Assembly (NCBI GenBank): GCA_026545225.1
Contig: CM048845.1
Span: forward strand, 100,808,033-100,872,032
Length of the DNA stretch: 64,000 nt
Reading direction: 5' to 3'
DNA from: Cornus controversa
Lineage: Eukaryota > Streptophyta > Magnoliopsida > Cornales > Cornaceae
Positions 35,892 through 45,628 of the stretch are shown here, piece after piece. Numbering within the stretch: position 1 is the first letter of the stretch; each line of letters starts with the position of its first letter. The notes beneath the pieces are model-generated. The model saw nothing but the letters and a program-made list of their open reading frames with translations, was not told the DNA's origin and made no database searches. A program made the position numbers and the translations under genes.

Positions 35892-37340
35892 GTTACTAAG
35901 AAGTGTTATGCCCTTACACTGAAAGGAAAAATGGTGAAGGAAGAGCGAGGTAAATAGCAATTACAGAATCCTCTACCAAAAGGCGTTCTCAAGAGCAAGA
36001 AAAAGAAAACCCGATCGAGAAACCGCTTAAAGAGGTATAAATCGTTCTCGACAAGAATCCCACAAATCTGGGGACCTCTTTATGTCAAGAAGACAAAATG
36101 CAGCTAATATAATTGTTGAGAGAAAATACAGACGTCTTCACCAAGGATCACACTGACATGCTAGGCATTGATTCGTCAGTATAATGCCATGCGCTCAACT
36201 TTTTATCCAAACTGCCCACTTCTGAAATAGAGGCAAAAACGATTCACTCCCGAAAAAAATCAGATCATAGTAGCAGAAATAGATTTCCTCCTCAATGCAG
36301 GCTTCATCGAAAAAGTACATTTCTCAAACTGGCTCTCAAATGTGATAGTGATCCAAAAAAAGAATAGCAAGTGTCGAATCTGCATAGACTTTACCAATCT
36401 AAACATGGCATGCCCTAAATGTAGTTTTCTTCTTCCAAATATCGATCAAATGGTTGATATGACAACTAGATATGAGCTTTTGACGTTCCTTGATACATAC
36501 TCTAGATACAATCAGATCCCAATGAATCTAAATGATCAGGAAAAAACATCGTTTATCATGAAAAAATAAATTTATTGTTACAAAGTGATGTCGTTTGGTC
36601 TAAAGAACGCTGGAGCAATTTACAAGCGACTGATCAACAAAGTCTTCAAAATTTTGATGGGCTAAACAGTTGAAATATACATAGATGACATGGTGGTATC
36701 ACCTGAGACATCTGCAGGAGGTCTTCGATACTTTGCGAAGCCACAACATGAAACTGAAGCCATCAAAGTGCTCCTTCGGGTTTTCTTCGGGATAGTTCCT
36801 AGGACATATGGTAAATCGAACAGGGATAGAAGTAAGTCCAGTTCAGTTGAAGGCTCTTCTTCAAAACGAATAACCAAATACTCACTGGGACGTTCAGATC
36901 TTGATAGGACGCATCGCCGCTCTAAGTAGATTCATCTTTTGGCTTTTAGATAAATGCAAGCATTTTTTCGATGTTATCAGAGCAAGAGGAAAAGATGTAT
37001 AGGGAGCTGAGCAAAATGAAGCCCTAACAAAACTCAAGCAGTACTTAATTTAATTGCTAACACTTTTAGCATCGAACGCATGAGAGCTTCTTTATTTGTA
37101 CCTTGCGATATCTTGAACAGTTACAAGTGTCATTCTGATTAGAGAGCTCGACAAAAAACAGTATCCAATATTCTACTCAAGAAAGACCATGACCGAGGCA
37201 GAGCAGAGGTACTGAAAAATGAAAAAGGTTATACTAGCCCTAGTCCAAGCAAAGAGGAAACTTAGGTACTACTTTGAGGCTCACCCAATCATTGTCCTAA
37301 CCAAATTCTTGATCAGGGCAATTCTTCATAACGTGATCAA
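35892..37340 (+). pseudogene. Reverse transcriptase and RNase H of the Tat element
   Basis: Conserved blocks in order: VIQKKNSKCRICIDFTNLNM (36345-36405), ACPKCSFLLPNIDQMVD, LTFLDTYSRYNQI, CYKVMSFGLKNAGA-like (36575-36620), and YIDDMVV at about 36675-36695, where the catalytic DD pair is kept. The RNase H part (about 37070-37310) reads VTSVILIRELDKKQYPIFYS, KTMTEAEQRY and LRYYFEAHPIIVLT. In-frame stops occur, for example just after FIMKK at 36569 and before the YIDD block. Confidence 0.85.
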
Positions 37341-37464
37341 TGAGGAAGGGTCGCCAAATGGGCAATTGAATTGGGGGTCTACGACATAACCTATGAACCT
37401 AGAAATGTCATAAAGGGATAGTATGAGCTAGAGAACGATAAACAATTAGAAGTTTCAGCCCAAC

Positions 37465-37890
37465 CCGAATGAAAACTCTACGTTGACGGATCGTCGACGT
37501 AGATGGGATCAGGTGTTGGAGTAAAAATTTAAACTCTTGATGGAATCGTTTTACAGTAAGTGATCCATCTAGAGTTCCTTGCATCAAACGATGAAGCCGA
37601 GTACGAGGCCCTGTTAATATGACTAAGGTTCCCTCAATCAAACAATGAAGCCGAGTAAGAGGCCCTGTTAGCAGGACTAAGGCTAGCACAAACATTCCAG
37701 GTAAAAAAATTACAAGGTTTTAGTGATTCTCAATTAATAGTGAAACAAGTTAGTGGGGAGAAAGCCTACAAAGACTTGGTGGAAAGGGAGCTCAGGAAGT
37801 TCAACCAGGTCAAGGTTTCTCAAATCTCAAGGGACCTGAACCTAGAAGCTAACAGATTAGCATGTTTAGCCTCAACAGCTTAACCAGATC
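37465..37890 (+). pseudogene. Second (archaeal-type) RNase H of the Tat element, with an 18-codon duplication
   Basis: Begins KLYVDGSS with the catalytic D, followed by MGSGVGV and a DEAEYEALL block carrying the conserved glutamate. Bases 37583-37630 and 37637-37684 are near-identical, a 54-base in-frame tandem duplication that repeats this glutamate block. It continues to LKQLQGFSDSQLIVKQ-like sequence at about 37700-37750. A stop after DGSST and others disable it. A second RNase H between RT and integrase is a Tat-lineage feature. Confidence 0.8.
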
Positions 37891-38129
37891 TGATCATAAT
37901 AGCGCCGATCGATTCCTTGCAAATGCCTAGCATCCATATCCAAATAGAGGTGTTGGTCTTGCAGAACCAACCCAGTTAGATGGATCCCATAAAGGCTTAT
38001 ATTGTCAATGAGTATTACCAACTTCAAAAGAAGAAGCAAGAAAAATTAGAATAAATTTCTCAAGATACTTGATGATCAGTGGACATCTTTATAAGAGATC
38101 TTTCTCCTGGCCGTACCTGAGATGTGTGG

Positions 38130-39213
38130 CATCTGCAGAAGCAAGAGAGATATTTTTCAGAATTCATGAAGACGTATGTGAGAATCATTTAAGAGGGTGA
38201 TCGCTGGCCCACAAGGCCATTACCCAAGGGTACTTCTGGCTATACATGGCTCAAGATGCCGAATAATATACTAGAAGATGTGACAAATGTCAACGACATG
38301 CAAGAGTACCTCACCAACCCCCAGAATATTTGACCACCATGGCCAGTCCCTGGCCCTTCGTGAAATGAGGGATGGACTCAGTTAGACCACTCCCAAAGCT
38401 GCCAACAATAAAAAGTATGTTTAGCTAGCCAAATATTATTTTATAAAATAGGTTGAAGCAAAAACTTACACAATGATCACCCACGTGCATGTAAAAAAGT
38501 TTATCTGGAGTAACATAATCTGCTGATTTAGTTTACCAGAGTCCATTATCATGGACAATGCCATCAACTTTGACAATCGACCAATAGAAAAGTTCTTTAG
38601 AAATTATGGGATAAACCAAAAGTTCTTCTCAAGATCATATCCATAAGGGAATGACCAAACAGAAATAACCAATCGGACCATTTTTAAATGCATTTGAAAT
38701 AAATTGAAGGCCCGAAAGGGCAAATGGTTGAAAGAGTTACCTAAAGTACTCTGGGCCTACCAAACGACACCTAGGCGTCCGACCGAAGAAAGTTCATTTT
38801 GCCTAGCCTATGGATCTGAGGCAATAATACCAACAGAACTGTCTACCCTTACAATCAGAATAGAGATACTTGACAGGAACATAACGACCAACTGTTAGAA
38901 TAAAATTTGGACCTCCTGAAATAAAAGAGGAAGGCAGCTCAAGTAAGGCTTGTGTCCTATCAAAGGATGATCAAAACTAGCTATAATAAAATGTGAGACA
39001 CCGAGCATTCAGTCTAGGAGGTTAGATACTATGAAAAGTCACGGACAATACAAAGGAACGTAATGCTGGAAAATTTGCAGCAAAATGGGAAGGCCCACAT
39101 GAAGTCACTGAAGTGATTGAGAAGAGTGCATACAAGCTTTGCAGGGTTACCAACGCATAAACAATTCGCAAGCATTAGAATGCAACCCATTTAAGAAGGT
39201 ATTATGTTTAAAT
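38130..39213 (+). pseudogene. Integrase of the Tat element
   Basis: The zinc-binding part reads IHEDVCENHLRG, AHKAITQGYFW and YTRRCDKCQRHARVPHQ (38160-38320). The catalytic core has WPFV-GMDSVRPLPKLP (38350-38400), IIMDNAINFDNR (38545-38580) and NDQTEITNRTI (38652-38680), so positions for D, D and E are present. Then come GKWLKELPKVLWAYQTTPRR and YGSEAIIPTE (to 38850). The C-terminal block reads GKFAAKWEGPHEV and ends NATHLRRYYV at about 39213. Stops and frameshifts are scattered throughout. Confidence 0.87.
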
Positions 39214-39904
39214 TCTGACATACTAGAATTAAATTATTCATTTTTGACAGTATATCTTTTGGCTTTCCTGAAAATATAGAAGTCTTATAATAAAGAGAAA
39301 AGTGTATTTTTTAGTACCTTACTGTCAAAAAGAGAAAAGACTTGGTCCCACATTGAAGAAAAAAATTTGTACTCTATAATAAATAAAGAATGGAATCAAA
39401 TTCTACAGTTATGGCAAAACATAACCGCTGTGCAAGAATACATCCACAGTGGCACTGTCTTGCCCTCCTTTTTACCTTTCCTCCAAAGGTATTTAGCCAC
39501 TAAGGCAGTCAATTGCAAATTTTGCAAAGATTACCCCCAAAGTTTCTGTTGGAAAGTCAAATGTTTAAAGCTCGATATCTTAGAATTTAAACTTTGGCAA
39601 TACAAATTTATTTTTTCTAAGGAAATGATTAATCCATATTTAGAATTGGCCTAAAAAATAATAAGAGTCGTTTTTAGTTGGTTATTATAAAAATAAAAAT
39701 AAAAAGTGTACAAATGGGCACAGTCCCACACCAGATAAAAGTCATTGTATTTCGTCATATATAAAATGAAACAGGTGGCCTTAAAGTCACAACAACAATA
39801 TGTTACAGCGCAGGAAAAAATGTGTTGTATCATGCTCTTCCTTGCTTTTGCATTAACAACAATAACCAACCGTCTAAAAAACAAGGTCATAGGCCCAATC
39901 AAGA
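39214..39904 (+). other. Spacer between pol and the repeat block of the Tat element
   Basis: It contains a 95-codon + strand frame (39367-39654) without a recognised domain and AT-rich sequence. It is probably non-coding 3' region of the retrotransposon. Confidence 0.5.
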
Positions 39905-40680
39905 TAAGGTTTTAAACGACCGATCATTTATCAAAACTAAGGTCTTAAATGATCGATCATTTATTAAAGCTAAGGTCTTGAACGATCTATCGCTTATCGA
40001 AGCTAAGGTCTTGAACGATCGATCGCTTATTAAAGCTAAGGTCTTGAACAACCTATCGCTTACAAAAAAGGGGTCATGTGCCCAATCAAGCTAAGGTCTT
40101 AAACAACTAATCGTTTACTAAAGCTAAGGTCTCATATGACCGATCGCTTATCAAAGCTGAGGTATTAAATGACCTATCACTTACAAAAAGAGGCCATAGC
40201 CCAATCAAGCTAAGGTCTTAAATGATCTATCACTTATCGAAATTAAGGTCTTGAACGACCGATCGCTTACAAAAAAGAGGTCATAGGTCCAATCAAGCTA
40301 AGGTCTTAAACGACTGATCACTTATTAAAGCTAAGGTCTTGATCAACCGATCGTTTACAAAAAGAGGTCATAGGCTTAATCAAGCTAAGGTCTTAAATGG
40401 TCGATCTCTTATTGAAGCTAAGGTCTTGAACGACTGATCATTTACAAAAAATAGGTCATAGGCCCAATCAAGCTAAGGTCTTAAACGATCGATCGCTTAC
40501 CAAAGTTAAGGTCTTAAACGACTGATTGCTTATCAAATATAATGTCTTGAACAACTGATCACTTACAAAAAGAGGCCATAGGCCCAATCAAGCTAAGGTC
40601 TTCAATGACCGATCGCTTATTCAAGCTAAGGTTTTAAATGACTGAACGTTTATTAAAGTAGAGGTCAAAACTACCAATCA
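39905..40680 (+). repeat. Tandem repeat block in the 3' region of the Tat element
   Basis: Many copies of a 33-bp unit close to aaggtcttaaatgatcgatc plus atttattaaagct stand head to tail. They are interrupted at intervals by a longer variant containing aaaaagaggtcataggccc and aatcaagct, giving a higher-order arrangement. The core aaggtctt-aa-gac-gatcgctta recurs about 20 times over 780 bases. Variation between copies is considerable. Tandem arrays between pol and the 3' LTR are known in Tat-lineage elements. Confidence 0.88.
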
Positions 40681-41106
40681 CTTAAGGAAAAACATCCATC
40701 ATCACAAGCCAATCACAAGAAAGATAAGACATCAAGTGTCGAATGCTGATCGTCTACTCTCAATTGCTAAACAAAACCAAAAAGAAGGTTTCATTCTAAG
40801 AAGGGCTATGGGCTTGACCTGCCAAGATAATTATTTGTTCAAGAAATATCAAACACAGAAGTATCAAACAGAATCACAACGATAAGTGTGAAGAAACTGA
40901 AGCACAAAAGAGATATATTATTGATCAAAATGATGATTACAGAAAGAGGGATGAAAACACAAGCTATCCCTTAAAAAAAAGAAAGCTCTAGTTGAGCATT
41001 ACAAGAAAAAAAAATTGTAAAAATCAATCCTGGTGGGCTGCCCCATCCTCACTGTTGAAGTCTTGATCAAAAGAGTCAACAATCTAGGTGCCCTACTTAG
41101 CTTGAG

Positions 41107-43105
41107 CTAACACATTTGGCGTGATCTAATTAGACGAAAGAGGAGAATAAGGAACAACAACTGAAACAGAAGGAGGTGGAGCCGAGCATGAGCTCTTAAG
41201 AAAGTCTGTAAACTTCTGTTTGGCTTCACAAGGCACAGAAATGCCATACTCACTAGGCGGTACAATTCTTTGTTCAACATCAAAATCATTAGGATCTTGG
41301 AAGTCCCATTCAGCTTCAGGCTTCCTTTTTTGTTCGAATCCATAATGGAATCCATCAACGATCTTCAAAGATGAAATCTTCAAAAATTGCTGGTACATCT
41401 CAAGTCCTCCAGACTTGCAAACATGTAGCATAGCCTGGAGCTCAGCAACCTTCTGTTTGACCTCCAGGGCCTTTTACTCAAAGTAACCAATAGCCTTTTG
41501 CTTTTCAGCAAGAGACTTGATCAGAGACTTCACCTTCCCCTCAAGGCTTTCTGTTTTGTGTTCATTTAGCCATTCGACCTTCAAAGCCTTGCAAAGGGAG
41601 ATGGTCATATAAGCACTCTGCATCGCAGCAAATTAAACGAAGTAAAAAAAGAGATATAAAAAGTAAGTAAAAAAAACACACACAGATAAAATATTAGAAC
41701 AAACCTCTATGATATGAAGAGGCATGTTGGCAATGAACTCATCCCTGTCAACTCCTTATTAGCGGTGCTCATCCCTGAGAAGTCGGATCCCACGAGCAAA
41801 AGCCCCCATAACATCACAGTCAAGGGCAGTCTCCCACCATAAAAAATGAGCCATCAGACTTCTTCAAGTCTTGAGCCCACCGTCCGGTCAAGCACTGCTA
41901 ATAGGATCAGTCAGAATTAGAGCTGAAGAAAAGGAACTCCGATCCTTCATGGCATCCGCTAATAGTTTCTAGTGCTTGGATGCAGGAAGAGCACCAGATA
42001 AAACCCTCTTTTGAGGAGAAGAGGGGGCATCAGACTTATTCTTGTCATATTTGGCCTTGGACCTCCCCTCAACATTCTTGGCCTTAGGATAGCCAGAACT
42101 AGGGGATCCCTTCCTCGTCTTGGGCTCTGACATCTCCATCTCATAATCTGAAACAGGATACAAAGAAGACGAGTCAATCGAAACGTTACAAGCAATAGCT
42201 TGAAGCCAGTAGCGTGACAGGTACTTCTTCACAGAAGGACGAATATTCCAGACTTTCTCCTTCAGGAACTTAATCCGTTCAACTGCAAAGCAAAAGAAGA
42301 ACAGAACAAAGTTATGAAAAGAAAATCTTTTTTGCTGAAAATCTCCTAAGGTACCTACCTACAAAAAGACTTGCCAGATAAAGTGAATGAATAAATCACA
42401 ACGTCACCAAAAGTACTGGGGATAGGGAAGCGTTAAACAACCCTAACGTTCCAGGCCCCCCTTCACCAGGACAAGTCTCTTTTTCCATAACTTGTCTGAA
42501 GTGGGAGTGTCGAAGCAAATGTTTCTGTCCTTGTTGGGGAACAGATAGTAGCGGTTATTCTCTGATCTAACTCGGTGGAGGAAATAGTAGAACGAAAGGT
42601 CGTTCAGATTCAAGTCCAGTTTATGTACACAATTTAAAGAAAGCAAACAAGAAACAATACAGAAAAAATTAGGGTTTAATTGAAGTGGCGCAAGCTTCAA
42701 TTTGAAAAGAACGAAACTGTAGAAAGAATGAATAGGGAATTTGAAGGTTTTCAAATGAGAAGCCAATAAAAGAACTTGGCCTTTTTTGACTCCCTCTCCA
42801 ACACTATAGTCAGAATTTAAGGGGTAACCTTCGATTATGACGTCATTAGAGATACGATACTCCTTTCTGATCCTCTTAATGTCAACCTACTGCCTAGTCA
42901 CCAGAGTAACAACCACATCCTGATCTAATGTGACTGCTTCCCCAACAACAACAGTAGGTTGGGCAGTTTTTACGACTGGAAGGGAATAACTAGACATTGT
43001 GACTTCACGATTGTCAAAAAGAGTACAATTACTATCACTAGAAGACATCATAAAGAAAAATAAAAAGACGTGGGTAAAAAAATGAAGACTAACCTGTGAA
43101 GACAA
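41107..43105 (-). pseudogene. Antisense ORF of the Tat element, putative gypsy-type transposon domain
   Basis: On the minus strand one frame runs from 43105 to 42443 with a single internal stop (42887-42889). It encodes MMSSSDSNCTLF, a region RIRKEYRISNDVIIEGYP, then FKFPIHSFYSFVLFKLKLAP followed by LQLNPNFFCIV, and ends RYYLFPN, SDKLWKKRLVLVKGG. This order (P-HPF, LAPxQLxPN, and a W-x-x-R-[FL] block near the end) resembles the Pfam 'putative gypsy type transposon' domain found antisense in some plant Tat elements. Further frames on the same strand (42232-41969, Lys/Ser-rich, and 41431-41126, Pro-rich tail) may be later exons. Stops and shifts show decay. Function is unknown. Confidence 0.65.
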
Positions 43106-43362
43106 ATCGGTACCAAGAAGTTCAAGAGAAAGTAAATCTAGAATATAAAATAATTAGTTACAGAAGATTTGTGGTAGGGAATGACAAAGTGTGAAGACAA
43201 GCGCAAGAGAAAATGTAAAAAGATCATTTACGTGCTCAGCATCGTCCTTGGTACCCCAACATTGATGAGGGTCCTCGATACAAGCAATGAAATCATGAGA
43301 ACGCCTTTAGGAATTCCCTCCAGTTTGACATAAGCTCATACTGAGGAGAATTTGAGACAATG

Positions 43363-43772
43363 TGTAGGGGAAAAAACCTCCACTTATTCAAACGGGCCGA
43401 ACTAATACGCAAACGGACCAAGCCCAAAAGGGTTTGAGCCCAAATGTCAGCAGAAGGCCCAAATAATTGTTTTAAGAAAGAGAACGGGCCTCGTCGCCCG
43501 TTTTTAAAGCCAAAGCAGCCCAGTCTAGACATAAGTCCAAACTCAAATAGGAATTTGAATCATTGAGAGTAAAGACAGCTACAAATAAAGAAATTTTAAT
43601 CCTAGAAAGATTCAAATTCTAAACTTGTATAAATATCCAAGAAAAGATGAATGAAATGGATCCTTGAATCCTCATCTCAATTGATCTCTGAAAATATTGT
43701 GTTATTAATTTTATTAGGTGTGTGCATTGAATTAATTAGGATAAATTAGCTAAGTAATTTTTTGTACCTACA
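43363..43772 (+). repeat. 3' LTR (410 bp)
   Basis: It begins TGTAGGGGAAAA, ends GTACCTACA and is followed by the target duplication tttgg. It retains the 122 bases missing from the 5' LTR. The sequence just upstream (ctgaggagaatttgagacaa) is a weak candidate polypurine tract. Confidence 0.92.
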
Positions 43773-43839
43773 TTTGGGAAAGATGCAGAATTAGTGGTTT
43801 GACATACGAGATTTGAAAATATCTAGTTATATATATATA

Positions 43840-44028
43840 TTTTTTATAATTACCCTATTTTACAATGGTTAAGAATTTGATAACATTAGTTTGGAAAATA
43901 TAAAATAGAGAGGTGGTGATTTTGTGCTTTTTGAAAAGGAAATGAGTGCGTTTAGAATGTGAAGGTTACGTTAAATTCAACGATCACTGGAAAATGTGTG
44001 GTCACTGCTGTGTAATCACATGCCTAAG
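43840..44028 (-). repeat. Right arm of the older inverted-repeat element
   Basis: The reverse complement aligns with 24345-24560, including the outer sequence tgtgattacacagcagtgac. Together the arms bracket the whole Gypsy insertion. Confidence 0.65.
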
Positions 44029-44109
44029 AGTGTGTGAAAGCAGGGTGGTTTGCCTCAGCTAATCCCAAAAATTAAGGCTTTTAAACCATGAAAGAAACTA
44101 GTTCGGGTA

Positions 44110-44911
44110 ATTCATTACGTCGTAATATAGTCTGTGATATTAAATTTGAACATTCAAAAATGATGATTAAACCTCAACCATAATATTTTATTTTTTAATT
44201 GTTAGAGTAAATAACATACGCACTCGTAACTTTGAAAAGTTGAGGAGATAGCACGGAAATTTCAATAACAAATAATAAAATATACAATTATGCAATCGTT
44301 GCAAGTGTACTACGTATAGCTGGTGACTTTTTTGTCTCCTTCACATTTACATGGAACGAAATAGTATTTTATCTCTAATTCCCTATTGCATCTTGCCCAA
44401 ATGCAATTCTATGAGTAAATCAAATATATGGACAAGAACTATTACAAAAAAAAAAAACCCTGAAAAATAAATGAAATTGTGTTGATTTGTAAATACGTAC
44501 AGAGATCAAACAGACCTTACTCTAAAAAAAAACATAGCGGTAATCCCGTTACTACCTCTTCTGTATCATATAGCCCTATGTAATAAAGGTAAATCGTAAA
44601 GGTAATTCCTTTGGATAAAAATATTTAACTAGATGGTAAACACGATGTTTCATTTGTTAGTGTGTGAACATAGTCACATGATTTTTCTGAGTTTAGATTT
44701 TTTTTTTTGTTATGTAAAACTTTGTGCGTCTCTTTCTTGTTTTTGTTTGCATGGTTAATTAATTGGTTATGATTGAATGACTAATTCTAAATAAGATTAT
44801 AATTGATAATAAAAAACAACCTTCTAATCAATCTGTAAAAAAAAAGACATTATCTCTCCGCCACACAAGTCTTATTCAACACAATGTTCTTACCTATATG
44901 TTTATACATGT
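44110..44911 (+). repeat. Duplicated intergenic segment, copy B
   Basis: The first part aligns with 17600-18790 but lacks both hAT insertions found there. The middle (about 44560-44700) matches 21287-21420 (catcatatagcc-tatgtaataaa). The end (44690-44910) matches 20150-20440 and 21660-21850. The order of blocks is therefore that of copy A with large internal differences. No gene is seen. Confidence 0.7.
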
Positions 44912-45590
44912 GAAAGCTAACATTCCTACTTTAAAGGAATGTTAGTCAATCTGCCACCTCATTAAAAAATAAGAACATTTATGTAATTTCTCTCTACACC
45001 ATTTCATCTCGCTACTTTCCATTTCTCTTCCAATCTCTTGCATCAACTCTCTCACTGCCACCAAACCAATCTCGTTGCCATCTGATGAGACCAACCTTTT
45101 CACCATGGATGATCTCCCTGATCTGGCCTTTGGTACCAGATCCCCGACGATGATTGGGTTGGTGATTTTATTATTCTTTGGTCGGAATATCGCGATTCAT
45201 GGGGATGGGATAATGGTGGTGGTTGTGGGGTGGGATGAGGATGATAGTGGTGGTCGTTGTCGGCCTCCATGGATGATCTCGCCGATTTTTTTTGATGGTA
45301 TTAGATCCCCGATGGTGGTTGTGTGGGTGATTTTCAACTTCTTTTCTTTGGTCGGAATGTTGTGATTCATGGACTGGGATAATGGCAGTGGTTGTGGGGT
45401 GGGGTGGTGATGATGGGGTGGTCATCATCGCCGTTGTTTCTGGACATGGCAAGGCAAGAGAGATACGCGCGTGATAGAGAAGTTAGAGAGGTTTGGTTTT
45501 CAAAATTACATAAATGTCCTTATTTTTTAATGAGGTGACAAATTTAGTGAAGATATTTTTGTCTAAAAATAAAGCGGCATGTTAGCTTTC
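44912..45590. mobile_element. Inverted-repeat element with GC-rich, internally duplicated cargo (Mutator-like candidate)
   Basis: The ends are GAAAGCTAACATTCC (left) and GAAAGCTAACATGCC (right, inverted). About 40 to 60 bases further in, a second stretch pairs perfectly (cacctcattaaaaaataag against its complement). Between them lies G-rich sequence containing a tandem duplication: 45104-45243 recurs at 45268-45417 (catggatgatctc, agatccccgatg, ttggtcggaatrt, gtggttgtggggtggg). No clear target duplication was found. The cargo differs in base composition from everything around it, suggesting captured sequence. Confidence 0.55.
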
Positions 45591-45592
45591 TT

Positions 45593-45625
<33 letters not shown>

Positions 45626-45628
<3 letters not shown>

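Larger units (their letters stand above)
24941..43772 (+). mobile_element. Tat-lineage Ty3/Gypsy LTR retrotransposon, degenerate, with nested insertions
   Basis: Both LTRs begin TGTAGGGGAAAA and end with taca. The element is flanked by identical 5-bp target duplications tttgg (24936-24940 and 43773-43777). Order of parts: 5' LTR, primer-binding site, gag, protease, reverse transcriptase with RNase H, a second (archaeal-type) RNase H, integrase, tandem-repeat block, antisense ORF, 3' LTR. The second RNase H ahead of integrase, and a 3' region with tandem repeats and an antisense ORF, are features of the Tat lineage (Ogre/Retand relatives). All reading frames carry stops and shifts. The LTRs differ by roughly one base in ten to twelve, so the insertion is old. 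Without the nested pieces the element would be about 10.2 kb. Confidence 0.9.

Noticed and set aside
39895..40680. CRISPR-like array
   Set aside because: The repeats stand head to tail with no unique spacers, vary among themselves, and lie inside a plant retrotransposon.
45075..45452. Open frames on both strands in the G-rich cargo
   Set aside because: They come from ggtggt/accacc repeat composition and the tandem duplication; neither strand gives a recognisable protein.
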